This document shows positions 9,680 to 19,575 of a stretch of 64,000 nt of DNA, in pieces. Position 1 is the stretch's first letter, and every line of letters starts with the position of its first letter. The position numbers and the translations under genes were made by a program. The stretch comes from CAWAHD01 sp963781785 (lineage in GTDB: Bacteria > Planctomycetota > Planctomycetia > Isosphaerales > Isosphaeraceae), in the NCBI GenBank assembly GCA_963781785.1, contig CAWAHD010000001.1, positions 2,480,001 through 2,544,000 of the forward strand, read 5' to 3'. Under the pieces are notes generated by a model, which was not told the origin of the DNA, made no database searches, and saw only the letters and a program-made list of their open reading frames with translations.

Positions 9680-10549
9680 TCAGCCCCCCAGGCAGCTTCG
9701 CAGGAATTCCAGGCCCAGAGCGACGTCGCGCAGCCGCTCGGCCTGGTTTCCCACTTCACGCTCGACGATCAACGAGCCAGTGTATCCATTGGCCTTCAAG
9801 GCCTGGACAAAGCGGCGGATGTCGACCTGTCCCTGTCCGAGGGGAACTTCCTGGCCCCACTGGCCGCTTTGCGTGGGGCGGTTGGCATCCTTCACGTGCA
9901 CCGAGCGGATGTCCGGTCCGAGGATCTCCACGGCCTTGATCGGGTCGCCCATGTCATACAGCAGCATGTTGGCCGGGTCAAAATTGACCTTCAGACTGGG
10001 CGATTTCAGCTCATCCAGTGTGCGGCGGAGCAACAGGGCGGTCTCCTGGCCGGTTTCAAACGCCAGCGTGACACCCCTGGCCGTGGCGAGGTCGCCCGCC
10101 TCGGCCAGGGTCTCGAGCAGCGCATCGCGGCCCGGATCGTTTTCATCCGGCAGAAAACCCGCGTGCAGTGAGAGATCGCTCAGGCCGAGGGCGAGCGTTC
10201 GCCCGAGCGCCCACTTGAGCCGTTCGATCCGTTCGCGCCGCAGCGACGGGTCCCCGAAGCCGCCGGTCCGCTTGATCGATTCCGGGCTGGTGTAATCTTC
10301 CCCGGGGAACCCCAGCATCGCGCCGGTCATCACGATTCCCGATTGGAGTGCCGCCAGAGGCATGCCTTCGCCTTCATCCCAGCTCGCGTGATGAGGATCG
10401 CCGCAGGCAATCTGAACCACATTCACCCCAAGCTGGTCGAGGAAGCCCTTCAGTTCGAGAATGCTCTTGACCTGAAGGCTCCAACTGCAGACCCCCAGCG
10501 AATAGGCTGGCAGCGCCGGGTGCGCCGACGGCCCGAGATACTGCGACAC
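9680..10549 (-). CDS. Sugar phosphate isomerase/epimerase-like TIM-barrel protein
   Basis: The 289-residue protein has the xylose-isomerase-like TIM-barrel pattern: YSLGVCSWSLQ at the first strand, VNVVQIACGDPHH, LSLHAGFLP, VTLAFETGQE, KVNFDPANMLLYDMGDP, RSVHVKDANRP and SLIVEREVGNQ. The acidic and His residues in the E-G, D-P-A-N and H-V-K-D positions are the usual metal ligands of this superfamily. Planctomycetes carry many paralogues of unknown substrate, so only an isomerase/epimerase role is suggested. A GTG at 10549 is the start, with a GGGGA about 6 bases upstream. It ends close to, and convergent with, the ArsR-type gene. Confidence 0.85.
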   Translation of the reverse strand: MSQYLGPSAHPALPAYSLGVCSWSLQVKSILELKGFLDQLGVNVVQIACGDPHHASWDEGEGMPLAALQSGIVMTGAMLGFPGEDYTSPESIKRTGGFGDPSLRRERIERLKWALGRTLALGLSDLSLHAGFLPDENDPGRDALLETLAEAGDLATARGVTLAFETGQETALLLRRTLDELKSPSLKVNFDPANMLLYDMGDPIKAVEILGPDIRSVHVKDANRPTQSGQWGQEVPLGQGQVDIRRFVQALKANGYTGSLIVEREVGNQAERLRDVALGLEFLRSCLGG

Positions 10550-10752
10550 GGTCGTCCCCTTTTTCTCGCTTCAGTCCACCAGAAATGCCCAGGGCCCCGA
10601 ATCGCGCCCGGCACGATCATAGCCGCGCGAGACTTGAGTGGCGAGAAGGCGGGCCCGCTGTCGCTCAGAATCTGATGCCGGAGCGAACGAGACGGAAACT
10701 CGGTTCATTCCGCTTGAGGCAGCGCAGCCCGCCCGGGGCGCCCCTCGTCCGT

Positions 10753-11736
10753 TCACGACGCGGCCACCACGACCGATGAGTCGGATTGCCGGGGCATCTT
10801 GTGCGCCGATTGGGCCGATTGCGGCATCGAGATCACACGGTTCCGTCCGTTCGCCTTCGCCTGGTAAAGCGCTTGATCGGCCGCCATGATCGAGGCCATC
10901 ACGTTCCGTGGCCGTCCGGGAGGGTTGAACGAGATGCCCACGCTGACCGTGAGGTGAATGGCGTCGTCGCCAACGAAGATGCGCCTCTCGGCGAGCTCGC
11001 AGCGAATCCGCTCAGCGCGCATGGTGGCCAGGCCGGCCACCGAGACCGGCAGGGCCACGACGAATTCCTCGCCCCCGTACCGTGCCACCAGGTCCTCTGC
11101 CCGCGTCGACTCGCGGATCACGCTCGCGACTTCCCGCAAGACCTCGTCACCGGCGACATGACCAAACCGATCGTTGATGCACTTGAAGTGGTCGATGTCG
11201 ATCATCAAGGCGGCCATGCCGATCCCGTGCACCGCCGAGCGCTCGGCGAGCACTGCGATCTGATTGAGGAAGTAGGCACGATTGTAGAGGCCGGTCAAGG
11301 TGTCCCGGACGGTTCGCTCGAACATGTCGCGCTGGAACCGCTCATCGTGCGGGTCGAGCCGCACGAGCTTGAGGATTACAGTGACGCCCAGGCGGATCCG
11401 GTCTCCGTCCTGCAACGGCGCCGGCCGGTTCGCCGGGATCCTCTTGCCATTGACGAAGGTGCCGTTGGAGCTGCCTTCGTCGATGATCGAGACGCCGCCG
11501 TCGCCATCAATGGTCACCAGGGCATGCCGCCGCGATACGGTGATATCATCGAGCGGGATGGAGCTTTCGGCCGACCGGCCCAGGCTGGTGCCCCCTTGGT
11601 CAAGGAGGACCATCGTGCCGGGGATGCCACCATTGACGACGATCATGTACGCCGAAGGAGACTCGCCGGGCTGGTCGTTCAAACCGGTCTGCCCAACCGG
11701 AGAAGGGCAGATATGAGTGTTTGCTTTTGCATCCAT
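10753..11736 (-). CDS. FHA domain-GGDEF diguanylate cyclase
   Basis: Residues 30-125 form an FHA domain, which binds phosphothreonine peptides: TSLGRSAESSIPLDD, ISRRHA-like VSRRHALVTI and GSSNGTFVNGKRI are all present. Residues 135-300 form a GGDEF domain starting with DTLTGLYNRAYFLNQI, with the active-site GGEEF and, five residues before it, RAED matching the RxxD inhibitory site. The enzyme should make cyclic di-GMP from two GTP and be feedback-inhibited. FHA input suggests control by Ser/Thr protein kinases, which are present elsewhere in the window, though no direct link is shown. There are no membrane segments, so it is probably cytoplasmic. Confidence 0.92.
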   Translation of the reverse strand: MDAKANTHICPSPVGQTGLNDQPGESPSAYMIVVNGGIPGTMVLLDQGGTSLGRSAESSIPLDDITVSRRHALVTIDGDGGVSIIDEGSSNGTFVNGKRIPANRPAPLQDGDRIRLGVTVILKLVRLDPHDERFQRDMFERTVRDTLTGLYNRAYFLNQIAVLAERSAVHGIGMAALMIDIDHFKCINDRFGHVAGDEVLREVASVIRESTRAEDLVARYGGEEFVVALPVSVAGLATMRAERIRCELAERRIFVGDDAIHLTVSVGISFNPPGRPRNVMASIMAADQALYQAKANGRNRVISMPQSAQSAHKMPRQSDSSVVVAAS

Positions 11737-11824
11737 CGTAGGAGATCGCTCCGGCGAGAGGCGCAGGGCGCGAACACGGCGCGGTCAGAAGGAGTCTAGG
11801 TCGCGGTTGCCGGGTGTCAAGCGA

Positions 11825-13054
11825 TCAGCGCTGGCAGAATTGAGAGATCAGCGGCGGTTGGTAGTGGACGTCAAGCTGAGGGGTTTCCAGACGTCGGTGG
11901 CCCTGGACCTTGGAGTCCAGGCAGCTTTCGAGCACACCGCTGACCAGGAGCGTCCGCTCGACAGGGTAGGGGGCACGCCCGCTCTCGATCATCTCCTCGA
12001 CCTTGTGCATGAGGCAGGCCGAGTACGCCACGTTGGGGTTGGGCGGCAGGAGGAACTGGGTCGACAGGATCCGAGAGCTGCCGCGGACCTTTGCGGCGAA
12101 GGTGAAATCGGCGACCGCGCCGTCGAGCATCAGGAGCGTCGCGCGGGTTCCATCGGCGTATTCGATGAAATAGGCCGCGGGCCGCTCGACCAGCCTGGGC
12201 AGCTCACTGCCGGCCGCGAGGTTTTGAGTCCGGCCGTCGGTCACAGTCAGTCCCTTGATCGTATCGGACCGCGACAGGGCGGCCTCGAGCAATTCGCGGG
12301 ACCAGCGCCCGTTGTTGCCAGCCTGCCACACGGCCTCGCCGGCCACGAGCTGCACGGCCTTCACTCCCGTTTCACCTCCCTTGCGGCGCTCGACCATAGC
12401 CTGGAGTGCTTCAAGTGCATGAAAATCCATCGCGTCAGACCCGCCCACGCCGACGGCCAGGGCGTCTTCGATCACGCTTCCCGTGGGGATGTCGACCGGA
12501 GGCAGCCGCCAGGTCACCGGCAGCGACGATCCGGCCAGGAATGGAAACTTCAGCCGCCGGGCGGTCTGCACCATCTCGCTGGCCCTGGCGAAGCTGAACG
12601 ACAGATGCTTGTCGTTGAAGACCGGCACCGAACGGCCGTCTTCCTCGAAGACCCGGGTCACCTCGCGGAAGAACTCGTAACGCGGATAGAGGATCTGCCC
12701 TTTCTGGTTGCGGGGATACTCGCCGTGTTCGCCGATCACGAGCACCCCGTCGACGGCGAGCTTCGGCCCGCCGCACCGCAGCGCCTGGGAAATCGTCGGG
12801 TACACCTCGAAACCAAAGCTGTGCGCTCGCTCCGCACTCTGATCGCCCTTCGGCTTCTGGTCCACGTACAGACCGGCCACGTCGATCGCGGGCCGGTGCC
12901 ACCGGCCCTCCCAGGGATAGCCGACCAGAAAGCGGTCGCCCATGTGCTGGGCGTGCGACAGATAGTGCCACACGGTCGTGACGATCGCGATTCGCTTTCG
13001 CGGGAGCGGCTCAAAAGCTCTGGCGGTCCGTGGGTCCGGCTTCGATGCGATCAT
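11825..13054 (-). CDS. Conserved hypothetical protein, second of two tandem paralogues
   Basis: This 409-residue protein is a close paralogue of the gene just upstream: both share RYPRY-x-FF, RSVPVFNDKHLS, AGSSLPVTWR, FHxLEAxQxMxERRKGGETGV and PYPVERTLL. It has no obvious signal peptide and starts MIASKPDPRT. The alternation of an IAIVTTVWHYLSHAQHM start and VDGVLVIGEHGEYP suggests a Rossmann-like fold, similar to oxidoreductase-like proteins common in planctomycetes. I do not know the reaction. The ATG at 13054 lies four bases after the stop of the upstream copy, so they are translated in tandem. The sequence as given joins both into one 851-residue frame, which I think is an error (see the upstream gene). 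Confidence 0.7.
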   Translation of the reverse strand: MIASKPDPRTARAFEPLPRKRIAIVTTVWHYLSHAQHMGDRFLVGYPWEGRWHRPAIDVAGLYVDQKPKGDQSAERAHSFGFEVYPTISQALRCGGPKLAVDGVLVIGEHGEYPRNQKGQILYPRYEFFREVTRVFEEDGRSVPVFNDKHLSFSFARASEMVQTARRLKFPFLAGSSLPVTWRLPPVDIPTGSVIEDALAVGVGGSDAMDFHALEALQAMVERRKGGETGVKAVQLVAGEAVWQAGNNGRWSRELLEAALSRSDTIKGLTVTDGRTQNLAAGSELPRLVERPAAYFIEYADGTRATLLMLDGAVADFTFAAKVRGSSRILSTQFLLPPNPNVAYSACLMHKVEEMIESGRAPYPVERTLLVSGVLESCLDSKVQGHRRLETPQLDVHYQPPLISQFCQR

Positions 13055-13058
13055 CGCG

Positions 13059-14380
13059 TCAGCTCCGCCAGAATGTCGATTCCACGGGCGCGGTATACTT
13101 AACCTGGCGCAGGCGCGGGTCTCGATCCGGGCTTGCCCGTTATGCAGCGAATCAATGGCTGATGCCAGGATCCCCGTCGTCATGAGGGTCCTCTCGACGG
13201 GGTACGAGGGCTTTCCAGTCTGAAACAGCGTTTCGATGTGATGGACCAGAGGATTGAAGAAGTTGGGAATGGTTTGTCCGGGTGAAATGCCGGCCAGGTA
13301 CATCTGGGTTGAAACCGGACGCGGCTCGCCTTTCAGCCGGACGGCGACGGTGAAATCGCGGACCAGCCCGGAAAGCATGAGCAACGACGCCCTCGATCCA
13401 TCGACATATTCGATCCGGTACAGCATGGGGTCGGGGGCCAGGGCGGGCAACTGGCCCAGTTCCGGGTAGGCATTGCCATATCCCGGGCGCGGCGAGGCCA
13501 GGGTAAAGCTGCGGCAGAGGCAGGCTTCGACCAGCTCGCGGTCGCAGCCGCCGGCATTCCAGGAACCGCCCGCGAGTGCTTTCCAGACCTGGCCGCCCCG
13601 CAGGGCGGTGACCGCGGCGACGCCGGTTTCACCTCCCTTTCGCCGCTCGATCATGCACTGGATCGCTTCCAACCCATGAAAGTCGTAGCTGTCCAGCCCG
13701 CCGTAACCGACTCCTACTGCTTCGACGATCTCGGCGCCGAACGGAACGTCGACCGCAGGGATGCGCCACGTGACCGGCAGCGACGACCCGGCCATGAACG
13801 GAAAGCCCATGGTTCTGGCCGTCTCGACCATGCTCCGGGCCCATTCCCAGTTCCACGAAAGATGCTTGTCGTTGAAGACCGGAACCGAGCGGCCGCTGCG
13901 CCGGAACACGTCAACAATCTGCTGGAAAAAGGGATAGCGGGGATAGAGTCTCTGGCCCTTTTCCGTGACGGGATACCGGCCGTGCTCGCCGATGAGGAGC
14001 ACTCCGTCAACGGCGAGCCGGTCTCCCCCACGGGTCAGTGCTTGGCCGATCGTCGGATAGATCTTCAACCCAGGGTGGCTCTTCTCCCGATCCCGGCTCA
14101 GGTCGCCGCTCGGCGTCTGATCAACATAGAGCGATACGACATCCACCGAGGGGCGATAATGACGGCTCTCCCAGCCGTGGCCGTCCAGGAACCGGTCGAC
14201 AATCCCCTGCGCGTGCGACGCCTTGTGGTAAACGGTCGTGATCGCAGCGATCGCGGGCCGGCCGCTTGCCTGGCCGGCACCGCCGTGAGCTCTTGCAGTA
14301 GCCAGGACAGCCGGCACGGTCGCCAGCAGCTCGCGGCGAGTGAGCGCGACGTCACGTTGAGTCGTCGGGCTGCGGCTCAT
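13059..14380 (-). CDS. Exported conserved hypothetical protein, first of two tandem paralogues (frameshifted end)
   Basis: The N-terminus (LTRRELLATVPAVLATA) has a twin-arginine-like signal, suggesting export in a folded state. The body parallels the downstream paralogue: IAAITTVYHKASHAQG, VDGVLLIGEHGRYP, RSVPVFNDKHLS, AGSSLPVTWR and ERRKGGETGV. The function is unknown. In the given sequence the frame runs on into the next gene. Adding one base at the G-run 13117-13119 instead gives IETPRLRQVKYTAP, matching the IETP/LETP end of the family, and a stop at 13059-13061, four bases before the next ATG. I therefore annotate two genes in an operon, not a fusion. Confidence 0.68.
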
Positions 14381-14577
14381 GACTCGACCATCCGAAGTTG
14401 ATCAACAAAGTTTGGAATATTGTCTAACATCGGCAGAGTATGACGCGCGGAGGTGGGCAGGTCAACGCTCGTCCTTGGTCGGATTGGACTCGTTCGTGCG
14501 GTTGCCGCTGACGGCTCGAGGCGTGTAGGATGGAAAAAGTTAAGATGTCCAGACCCAGCGCCCGGGAGGGCGATCCC

Positions 14578-15327
14578 ATGTCCGTCTCAACGACTCAGGG
14601 CAAGCCCACGCCGACCTTCGAGTCCGGCGATGGCAACGGCGCGATCCCGCCGCTGGAGAATGGCGACCGGTTGACCCGGGACGAGTTCATGCGACGTTAC
14701 GGGGCCATGCCAGAGCTGAAGAAAGCCGAGCTCATCGAAGGAGTCGTTTACGTGCCATCACCGGTTAGACTGGATTATCACGCGGAACCGCACTTGAGTC
14801 TCGGTTGTTGGATTGGCGTGTACCTGGCGATGACGCCCGGCGTTCGGGGAGGGGACAACGCCACCGTAAATCTCGACTTAAACAGCACGCCTCAGCCCGA
14901 TTGCCTCCTCTTTATCCGGCCCGAGCATGGAGGCCACGTCAAGGTAGCCGAGGGTTACGTCGACGGTGCTCCGGACCTGGTCGCCGAAGTCGCCGCCAGC
15001 AGTGCGAGCTACGACCTGCACGATAAGCTTCGGGCGTTCGAGCGCAACGGCGTCCGCGAATATCTGGTCTGGCGGGTGCTGGACCGTCAGGTCGACTGGT
15101 TCGTGCTCCGCGGGGAACGCTACGAGCTCATCGCCCCGGCGCCCGATGGCAGCTTGCGGAGCACCGTGTTCCCGGGTCTGTGGCTGGACACAGGCGCGCT
15201 CGTGCGCGGCGACCTGAACTCGGTTCTGGCAATGGTCCAGGAAGGTCTGAAATCCCCCGAGCACGCCGAGTTTGTCGCGCGATTACAACGAGCCGGGACC
15301 GACCAGATGATGACCGCCCGCCGCTGA
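14578..15327 (+). CDS. Uma2-family protein (PD-(D/E)XK nuclease-like, DUF820)
   Basis: The Uma2/DUF820 family belongs to the PD-(D/E)XK nuclease superfamily and is strongly expanded in planctomycetes and cyanobacteria; its substrate is unknown. Family features seen are LTRDEFMRRYGAMPELKKAELIEGVVYVPSP at the N-terminus (read in parts), PQPDCLLFI with the conserved Asp, and DLVAEVAASSASYDLHDKL with the Glu and Lys, then REYLVWRVLDRQVDWF. The ATG at 14578 has GGGAGG about 8 bases upstream, so it is preferred over the ATG at 14530. It stands alone between divergent and codirectional neighbours. Confidence 0.88.
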   Translation: MSVSTTQGKPTPTFESGDGNGAIPPLENGDRLTRDEFMRRYGAMPELKKAELIEGVVYVPSPVRLDYHAEPHLSLGCWIGVYLAMTPGVRGGDNATVNLDLNSTPQPDCLLFIRPEHGGHVKVAEGYVDGAPDLVAEVAASSASYDLHDKLRAFERNGVREYLVWRVLDRQVDWFVLRGERYELIAPAPDGSLRSTVFPGLWLDTGALVRGDLNSVLAMVQEGLKSPEHAEFVARLQRAGTDQMMTARR

Positions 15328-15500
15328 CTTGCCCAACTCGCCCGTCTCCTTTCCAGCCGCTTTCTCCCTCAGCCCAAACTGATCCCCACCCACCCTCTGC
15401 GATTGAAAGAGTATCGAAATTCTGTTAAACATTCGGATACGCCGTCGTCCGATGAGACGTCCACGATCGAACGGTCCCGCCCTGATGAGGAGTCGACGCC

Positions 15501-17881
15501 ATGGCGCGACTCTCCCGCCTGGTTCTTCTGGCCTCGCTCACTCTGGTCAATATCGCGCGTGCCGATGACGCTTCCGAGAACTTCTTCGAGTTGAAGATTC
15601 GGCCCGTCTTGACCACCACGTGCCTGCCATGCCATGGCGGTAAGAAAACCGAGAGCGGGCTGAAGGTTGACTCGCGCGGCCCTGTTGAGCGGGGGTGACC
15701 GCGGGACGGCCATCGCACCGGGAGACCCGGACCACAGCCTGCTGATGCAGGCGATCCGCCGGTCGCGTCAAGACGTGAAGATGCCGCCCAAAGAACGGCT
15801 TTCGGCCGCAGTGGTCGCTGACTTCGCAAGCTGGATCGCTGCCGGCGCCGTCTGGCCCGCGGACCGGAAGCAAGCCTCCGCCAGCCAACCTTCGAGCGCG
15901 AGCCGGCATTGGGCGTTCGCACGGGTCAAGACCGTCGACCCTCCGAGTGACCGGAGCGGCTGGTCGCGCCAGCCGGTCGACGGCTTTGTGGCCGCCCGCC
16001 GGCGGGCGGCTGGGCTCGAGCCGGTGCCCCCGGCCGACAAGCGGACCTTGATCCGCCGCGTCACCTTCGACCTGATTGGCTTACCCCCCACGCCGGCGGA
16101 GATCAACGATTTCGTCCGCGACGAGTCTCCCGACGCATTTTCCCGGGTGGTCGATCGCCTGCTGGCTTCGCCTCATTACGGCGAGCGCTGGGGCCGACAC
16201 TGGATGGACGTCGTCCGCTACGCCGACACAGCCGGCGACAATGCCGATTACCCCGTTCCGGAAGCCGCGAAGTACCGGGATTACATCATCGATTCCTTCA
16301 ACAAAAACAAGCCCTATGACCAGTTTGTGCGGGAACAGCTCGCCGGCGACGTGCTCCCCGGCCGCGGCGAAAAAAACCACTACGCCGAGCCTTTGATCGC
16401 CACCGGGTTCCTCGCCCTAACTCGGCGGTATGCGACCGCGCCGTTTGAGCTCTGGCATCTTTCGCTCGAGGACACGATCGACACCACGGGCCGTGCGCGT
16501 AATGGGCCTGACGCTGCGCTGCGCCCGCTGCCACGACCATAAGTTCGACCCGGTCCGCCAGCGCGATTACTACGCGCTTTACGGGATCTTCGCCAGCACG
16601 ACGTTTCCTTACGCCGGCTCCGAGGAATTTCAGTCCAAAAAGTTCCCACGCATGAACTTCGTTCCGCTCTTGCCTCCGAAGGAGGCTCGGCCGAAGCTCG
16701 ATAACCTGATGCGGCGGCTGGCGGAGATCGAGCGGCTGTCGAAGTCTCTCGAATCGAAGAAAGATCTAGAATCTCGCAAACAGCTCGCCGCACTCGAGGC
16801 CGAGGGCACGCGGCTCAAGCGTCTGTCGCTGCCGGCGGACCTGCCCGGGTCTTACGCGGTGACGGAGGGGAAGCCGGTCGACGTGCCGCTAGAGCGCCGC
16901 GGCGACCCGGGAAGCCCCGGCCCTGTCGTGGCCCGGGGCGTTCCTCGGTTCGCGTTCCTGGACGTCGAGCCACCGTCCAGGGTCCCCTCGCAGAGTAGCG
17001 GGCGACTCGAGCTCGCCCAGTGGTTGACGCAGCCCGGTCATCCCTTGACGGCACGGGTGATGGTCAACCGGATCTGGCAGCACCACTTCGGCCGCGGGAT
17101 CGTCGCCACGCCGTCCAATTTCGGGCTCCGTGGTGAACCGCCGACCCACCCCGAATTGCTCGACTGGCTGGCGGCGCGATTCGTATCGAGCGGCTGGTCG
17201 ATCAAGGCAATCCATCGCGAGATCGTCCTGTCGGAGACATATCAACAAAGCAGCCACCATGTCGCCCCGAGCGCGGCGGCCGATCCCGAGAACCGATGGC
17301 TGTGGCGATTTCCGCGGCATCGGCTCGATGGCGAGTCGATCCGCGATGCCATGCTGGCCGTCTCGGGCCGACTGGACCGGCGGCGGGCTGGCCCGCACCC
17401 GTTTCCCCCGATTGAAGCCTGGCACTGGACCCAGCACGATCCCTTCAAGGCGGTCTACGCCACGAACCATCGCAGCGTCTACCTGATGACTCAGCGACTG
17501 GTGAAGCACCCGTTCCTCGCAATTTTCGACGGCCCCGACACGAACTCCTCGACCGATGTCCGGACGCACTCGACGGTGCCGCTCCAGGCCCTGTATCTCC
17601 AGAACAACAAGTTCGTGCACGACCAGGCAGCCGGCCTGGCTGGCCGGCTGCTCGCGGGTCCGGAAGCGGCCGGCGAAGCCGGCCGGATCGAGCGGGCTTA
17701 CGAGCTGGCCTGGGGGCGGCCTCCTCGACCCGGAGAGACCGACCGCACAACCCGGTTCCTGGCCGACTGCCGGGGCGCGCTTGAGGCGGCAAAGGTCCCG
17801 CGCGAGGCTCGCGAGATCGAGGCCTGGACGAGTCTGGCCCAGGTCCTGCTCACGGCAAATGATTTCCTTTACATTGATTGA
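15501..17881 (+). CDS. Planctomycete cytochrome c/DUF1549/DUF1553 protein (two frameshifts)
   Basis: This is the exported planctomycete PSCyt1-PSCyt2-PSD1 architecture. A signal peptide (LSRLVLLASLTLVNIARAD) is followed by a heme-type CLPCHGG, then DUF1549 with LIRRVTFDLIGLPPTPAEI, YGERWGRHWMDVVRYAD and a second CARCHDHKFDP, then DUF1553 with GRLELAQWLTQPGHPLTARV, VNRIWQHHFGRGIV and YLQNNKFVHDQA. The function is unknown; secretion and c-type heme are suggested. Two single-base insertions break the frame, near 15672-15683 and 16498-16505; without them about 793 residues are continuous. The length is short for the family because the region between DUF1549 and DUF1553 is brief. A GAGGAG precedes the ATG. 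It is followed after 12 bases by the DUF1501 gene, the usual partner. Confidence 0.88.
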
Positions 17882-17893
17882 GACGAGTCGACC

Positions 17894-19300
17894 ATGACGA
17901 TCGGAAATCGCGCGCGGTTAGGCCGCAGGGAATTCATGAAGGCGTCTGCCCTGGCTGCGGCAGCCTGCGGTGAGGGCTATGGGACGCTCGTGCGAGCGGC
18001 CGAGCTGGGTGGCGGCGGCTTGCTCGCTCCCCGGCCGGGCCATCACCCCGCCAGAGCCCATAACCTGATCGTCATCTTCTTGACGGGCGGTTTTTCCCAC
18101 GTCGACACCTTCGACTACAAGCCGGCTTTGAGTCGCCATCATGGCCAGCCAGTGCCGTCGTTCGGCCTGCGGAGCGATGAGTCGGGCCAGCGTCCGTTAC
18201 TGGGATCGCCATTTCGATTCCGGCCTCGCGGCGAATCGGGGCTCTGGATCAGCGAGCTGTTCCCGCACCTGGGGGCGCTCGCCGACGAGCTGTGTGTGAT
18301 CCGATCCCTGCACACCGACATCGTCGAGCATTTTCAGGCGGTTCTGGCGATGCACACCGGCTCGGCGACGGTTCCCATGCCGGGCCTGGGTGCCTGGCTC
18401 AGCTTTGGCCTGGGCACGTTCAACCAGGCCCTGCCGTCGTATGTCGTCCTGTGCGAGCACTTGACGTACGCCGGCACCCAGGTCTGGGACAGCAGCTTCC
18501 TGCCGCCGATTCATCAGGGAGTGCGGATCGTGCCGGGCCCCCAGCCCATCCCGGACCTTGCCCCGCAGCCCAGGCCTGTGACCTTGCGGGAGCTCGAGCG
18601 GATCATGCTCCGCCAGGTCAACCTCGAGCACGCCGCCTTGCGCCCGGACGACGCCGACCTGCGCGCCCGCATTGCGTCGTTCGAGGTGGCGCGCGGGATG
18701 ATGCGCGAGGCCCCCGAAGCGCTCGACCTGAACCGAGAGACCGGCGCGACTCGCGCCTCCTATGGGATTCCGGACGGAGACACGACGTCGTTTGGTAGTC
18801 AATGTCTGATGGCTCGCCGGCTGATCGAGCGAGGCGTGCGCGTGGTCGAACTGATCGACACCGGTTCGAATAACAACTGGGACGCCCATGGAAATATGCA
18901 AGACCACCGCCCCAAGGCGCTGCGGGTCGACCGCGCGATCGCGGCCTTGCTCAAGGACCTGAAGGCCCGCGGCCTCTTGAGTTCGACCCTGGTCGCCATC
19001 TGCACCGAATTCGGCCGCACGCCCTGGACCGACACGTCAGAGTCCAAGGGCCGCAATCACTACGCCAAGGCATTCACAGCGCTCCTGGCGGGAGCAGGGG
19101 TGAAGGGAGGTACGACCTACGGCGAGACCGACGAATTCGGGATCAACATTGTCAAAGACCCCGTCCACGTCCACGACTACCACGCGACGATTCTGCATCT
19201 CATGGGCATCGATCACACTCGGCTGGTCTATCGATACGCCGGCCGCGACTTTCGCCTGACCGACGTCGACGGCAACGTGATCGCACCGATCTTGAGCTGA
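17894..19300 (+). CDS. DUF1501 family protein (sulfatase-like fold, Tat-exported)
   Basis: The 468-residue protein begins with a twin-arginine signal (GRREFMKASALAAAAC). It then shows the DUF1501 pattern: LIVIFLTGGFSHVDTFDYKP, GESGLWISELFPHLG, SLHTDIVEHFQAVLAMHTG, ALRVDRAIAALLKDLKARG, TLVAICTEFGRTPW and NHYAKAFTALLAGAGVKGG. The fold resembles alkaline phosphatase/sulfatase enzymes, with acidic and His residues at the metal positions, but no reaction is known. It lies 12 bases after the DUF1553 gene. The pairing of the two families is a constant feature of planctomycete genomes, so they probably act together in the cell envelope or periplasm. Confidence 0.92.
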   Translation: MTIGNRARLGRREFMKASALAAAACGEGYGTLVRAAELGGGGLLAPRPGHHPARAHNLIVIFLTGGFSHVDTFDYKPALSRHHGQPVPSFGLRSDESGQRPLLGSPFRFRPRGESGLWISELFPHLGALADELCVIRSLHTDIVEHFQAVLAMHTGSATVPMPGLGAWLSFGLGTFNQALPSYVVLCEHLTYAGTQVWDSSFLPPIHQGVRIVPGPQPIPDLAPQPRPVTLRELERIMLRQVNLEHAALRPDDADLRARIASFEVARGMMREAPEALDLNRETGATRASYGIPDGDTTSFGSQCLMARRLIERGVRVVELIDTGSNNNWDAHGNMQDHRPKALRVDRAIAALLKDLKARGLLSSTLVAICTEFGRTPWTDTSESKGRNHYAKAFTALLAGAGVKGGTTYGETDEFGINIVKDPVHVHDYHATILHLMGIDHTRLVYRYAGRDFRLTDVDGNVIAPILS

Positions 19301-19452
19301 GCCGCCGAAAGAGAAGGCCGAAGGACCAACATCCACCGACGAAGGTGCCTTCCGTCTTTGCCCTTCAAGCCGGATCGGCCACAATGGGGTCGCGTCCCCT
19401 GGTTCGTTTTTTCAGCGACGGGACGCACGGAGATGTCCGGGCCTCTTCGTAC

Positions 19453-19538
19453 GTCAGGCTTGCCGGCCTGACGTTTTTGTCGTAGGTCAGGCTTTCCAGC
19501 CTGACGTTCTTGTCGTAGGTCAGGCTTTCCAGCCTGAC
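19453..19538. repeat. Palindromic REP-like repeat cluster (three direct copies)
   Basis: Three tandem copies lie at 19453-19472 (GCCGG centre variant), 19486-19505 and 19519-19538, with a spacing of 33 bases. The consensus GTCAGGCTTTCCAGCCTGAC is the same as at 8803-8898. Copies two and three and their CGTAG/GTTCTTGT flanks are identical. The cluster ends about 38 bases before the start of the response regulator gene, so it could form hairpins in its leader. Confidence 0.85.
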
Positions 19539-19575
19539 GTTCTTGTGGGTTGTCGTTCATTTTCTTGGTCGACCC

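Noticed and set aside
11825..14380. One 851-residue duplicated protein
   Set aside because: One corrected base gives a family-like end for the first copy and an operon-like 4-base gap; the fusion is probably an error.
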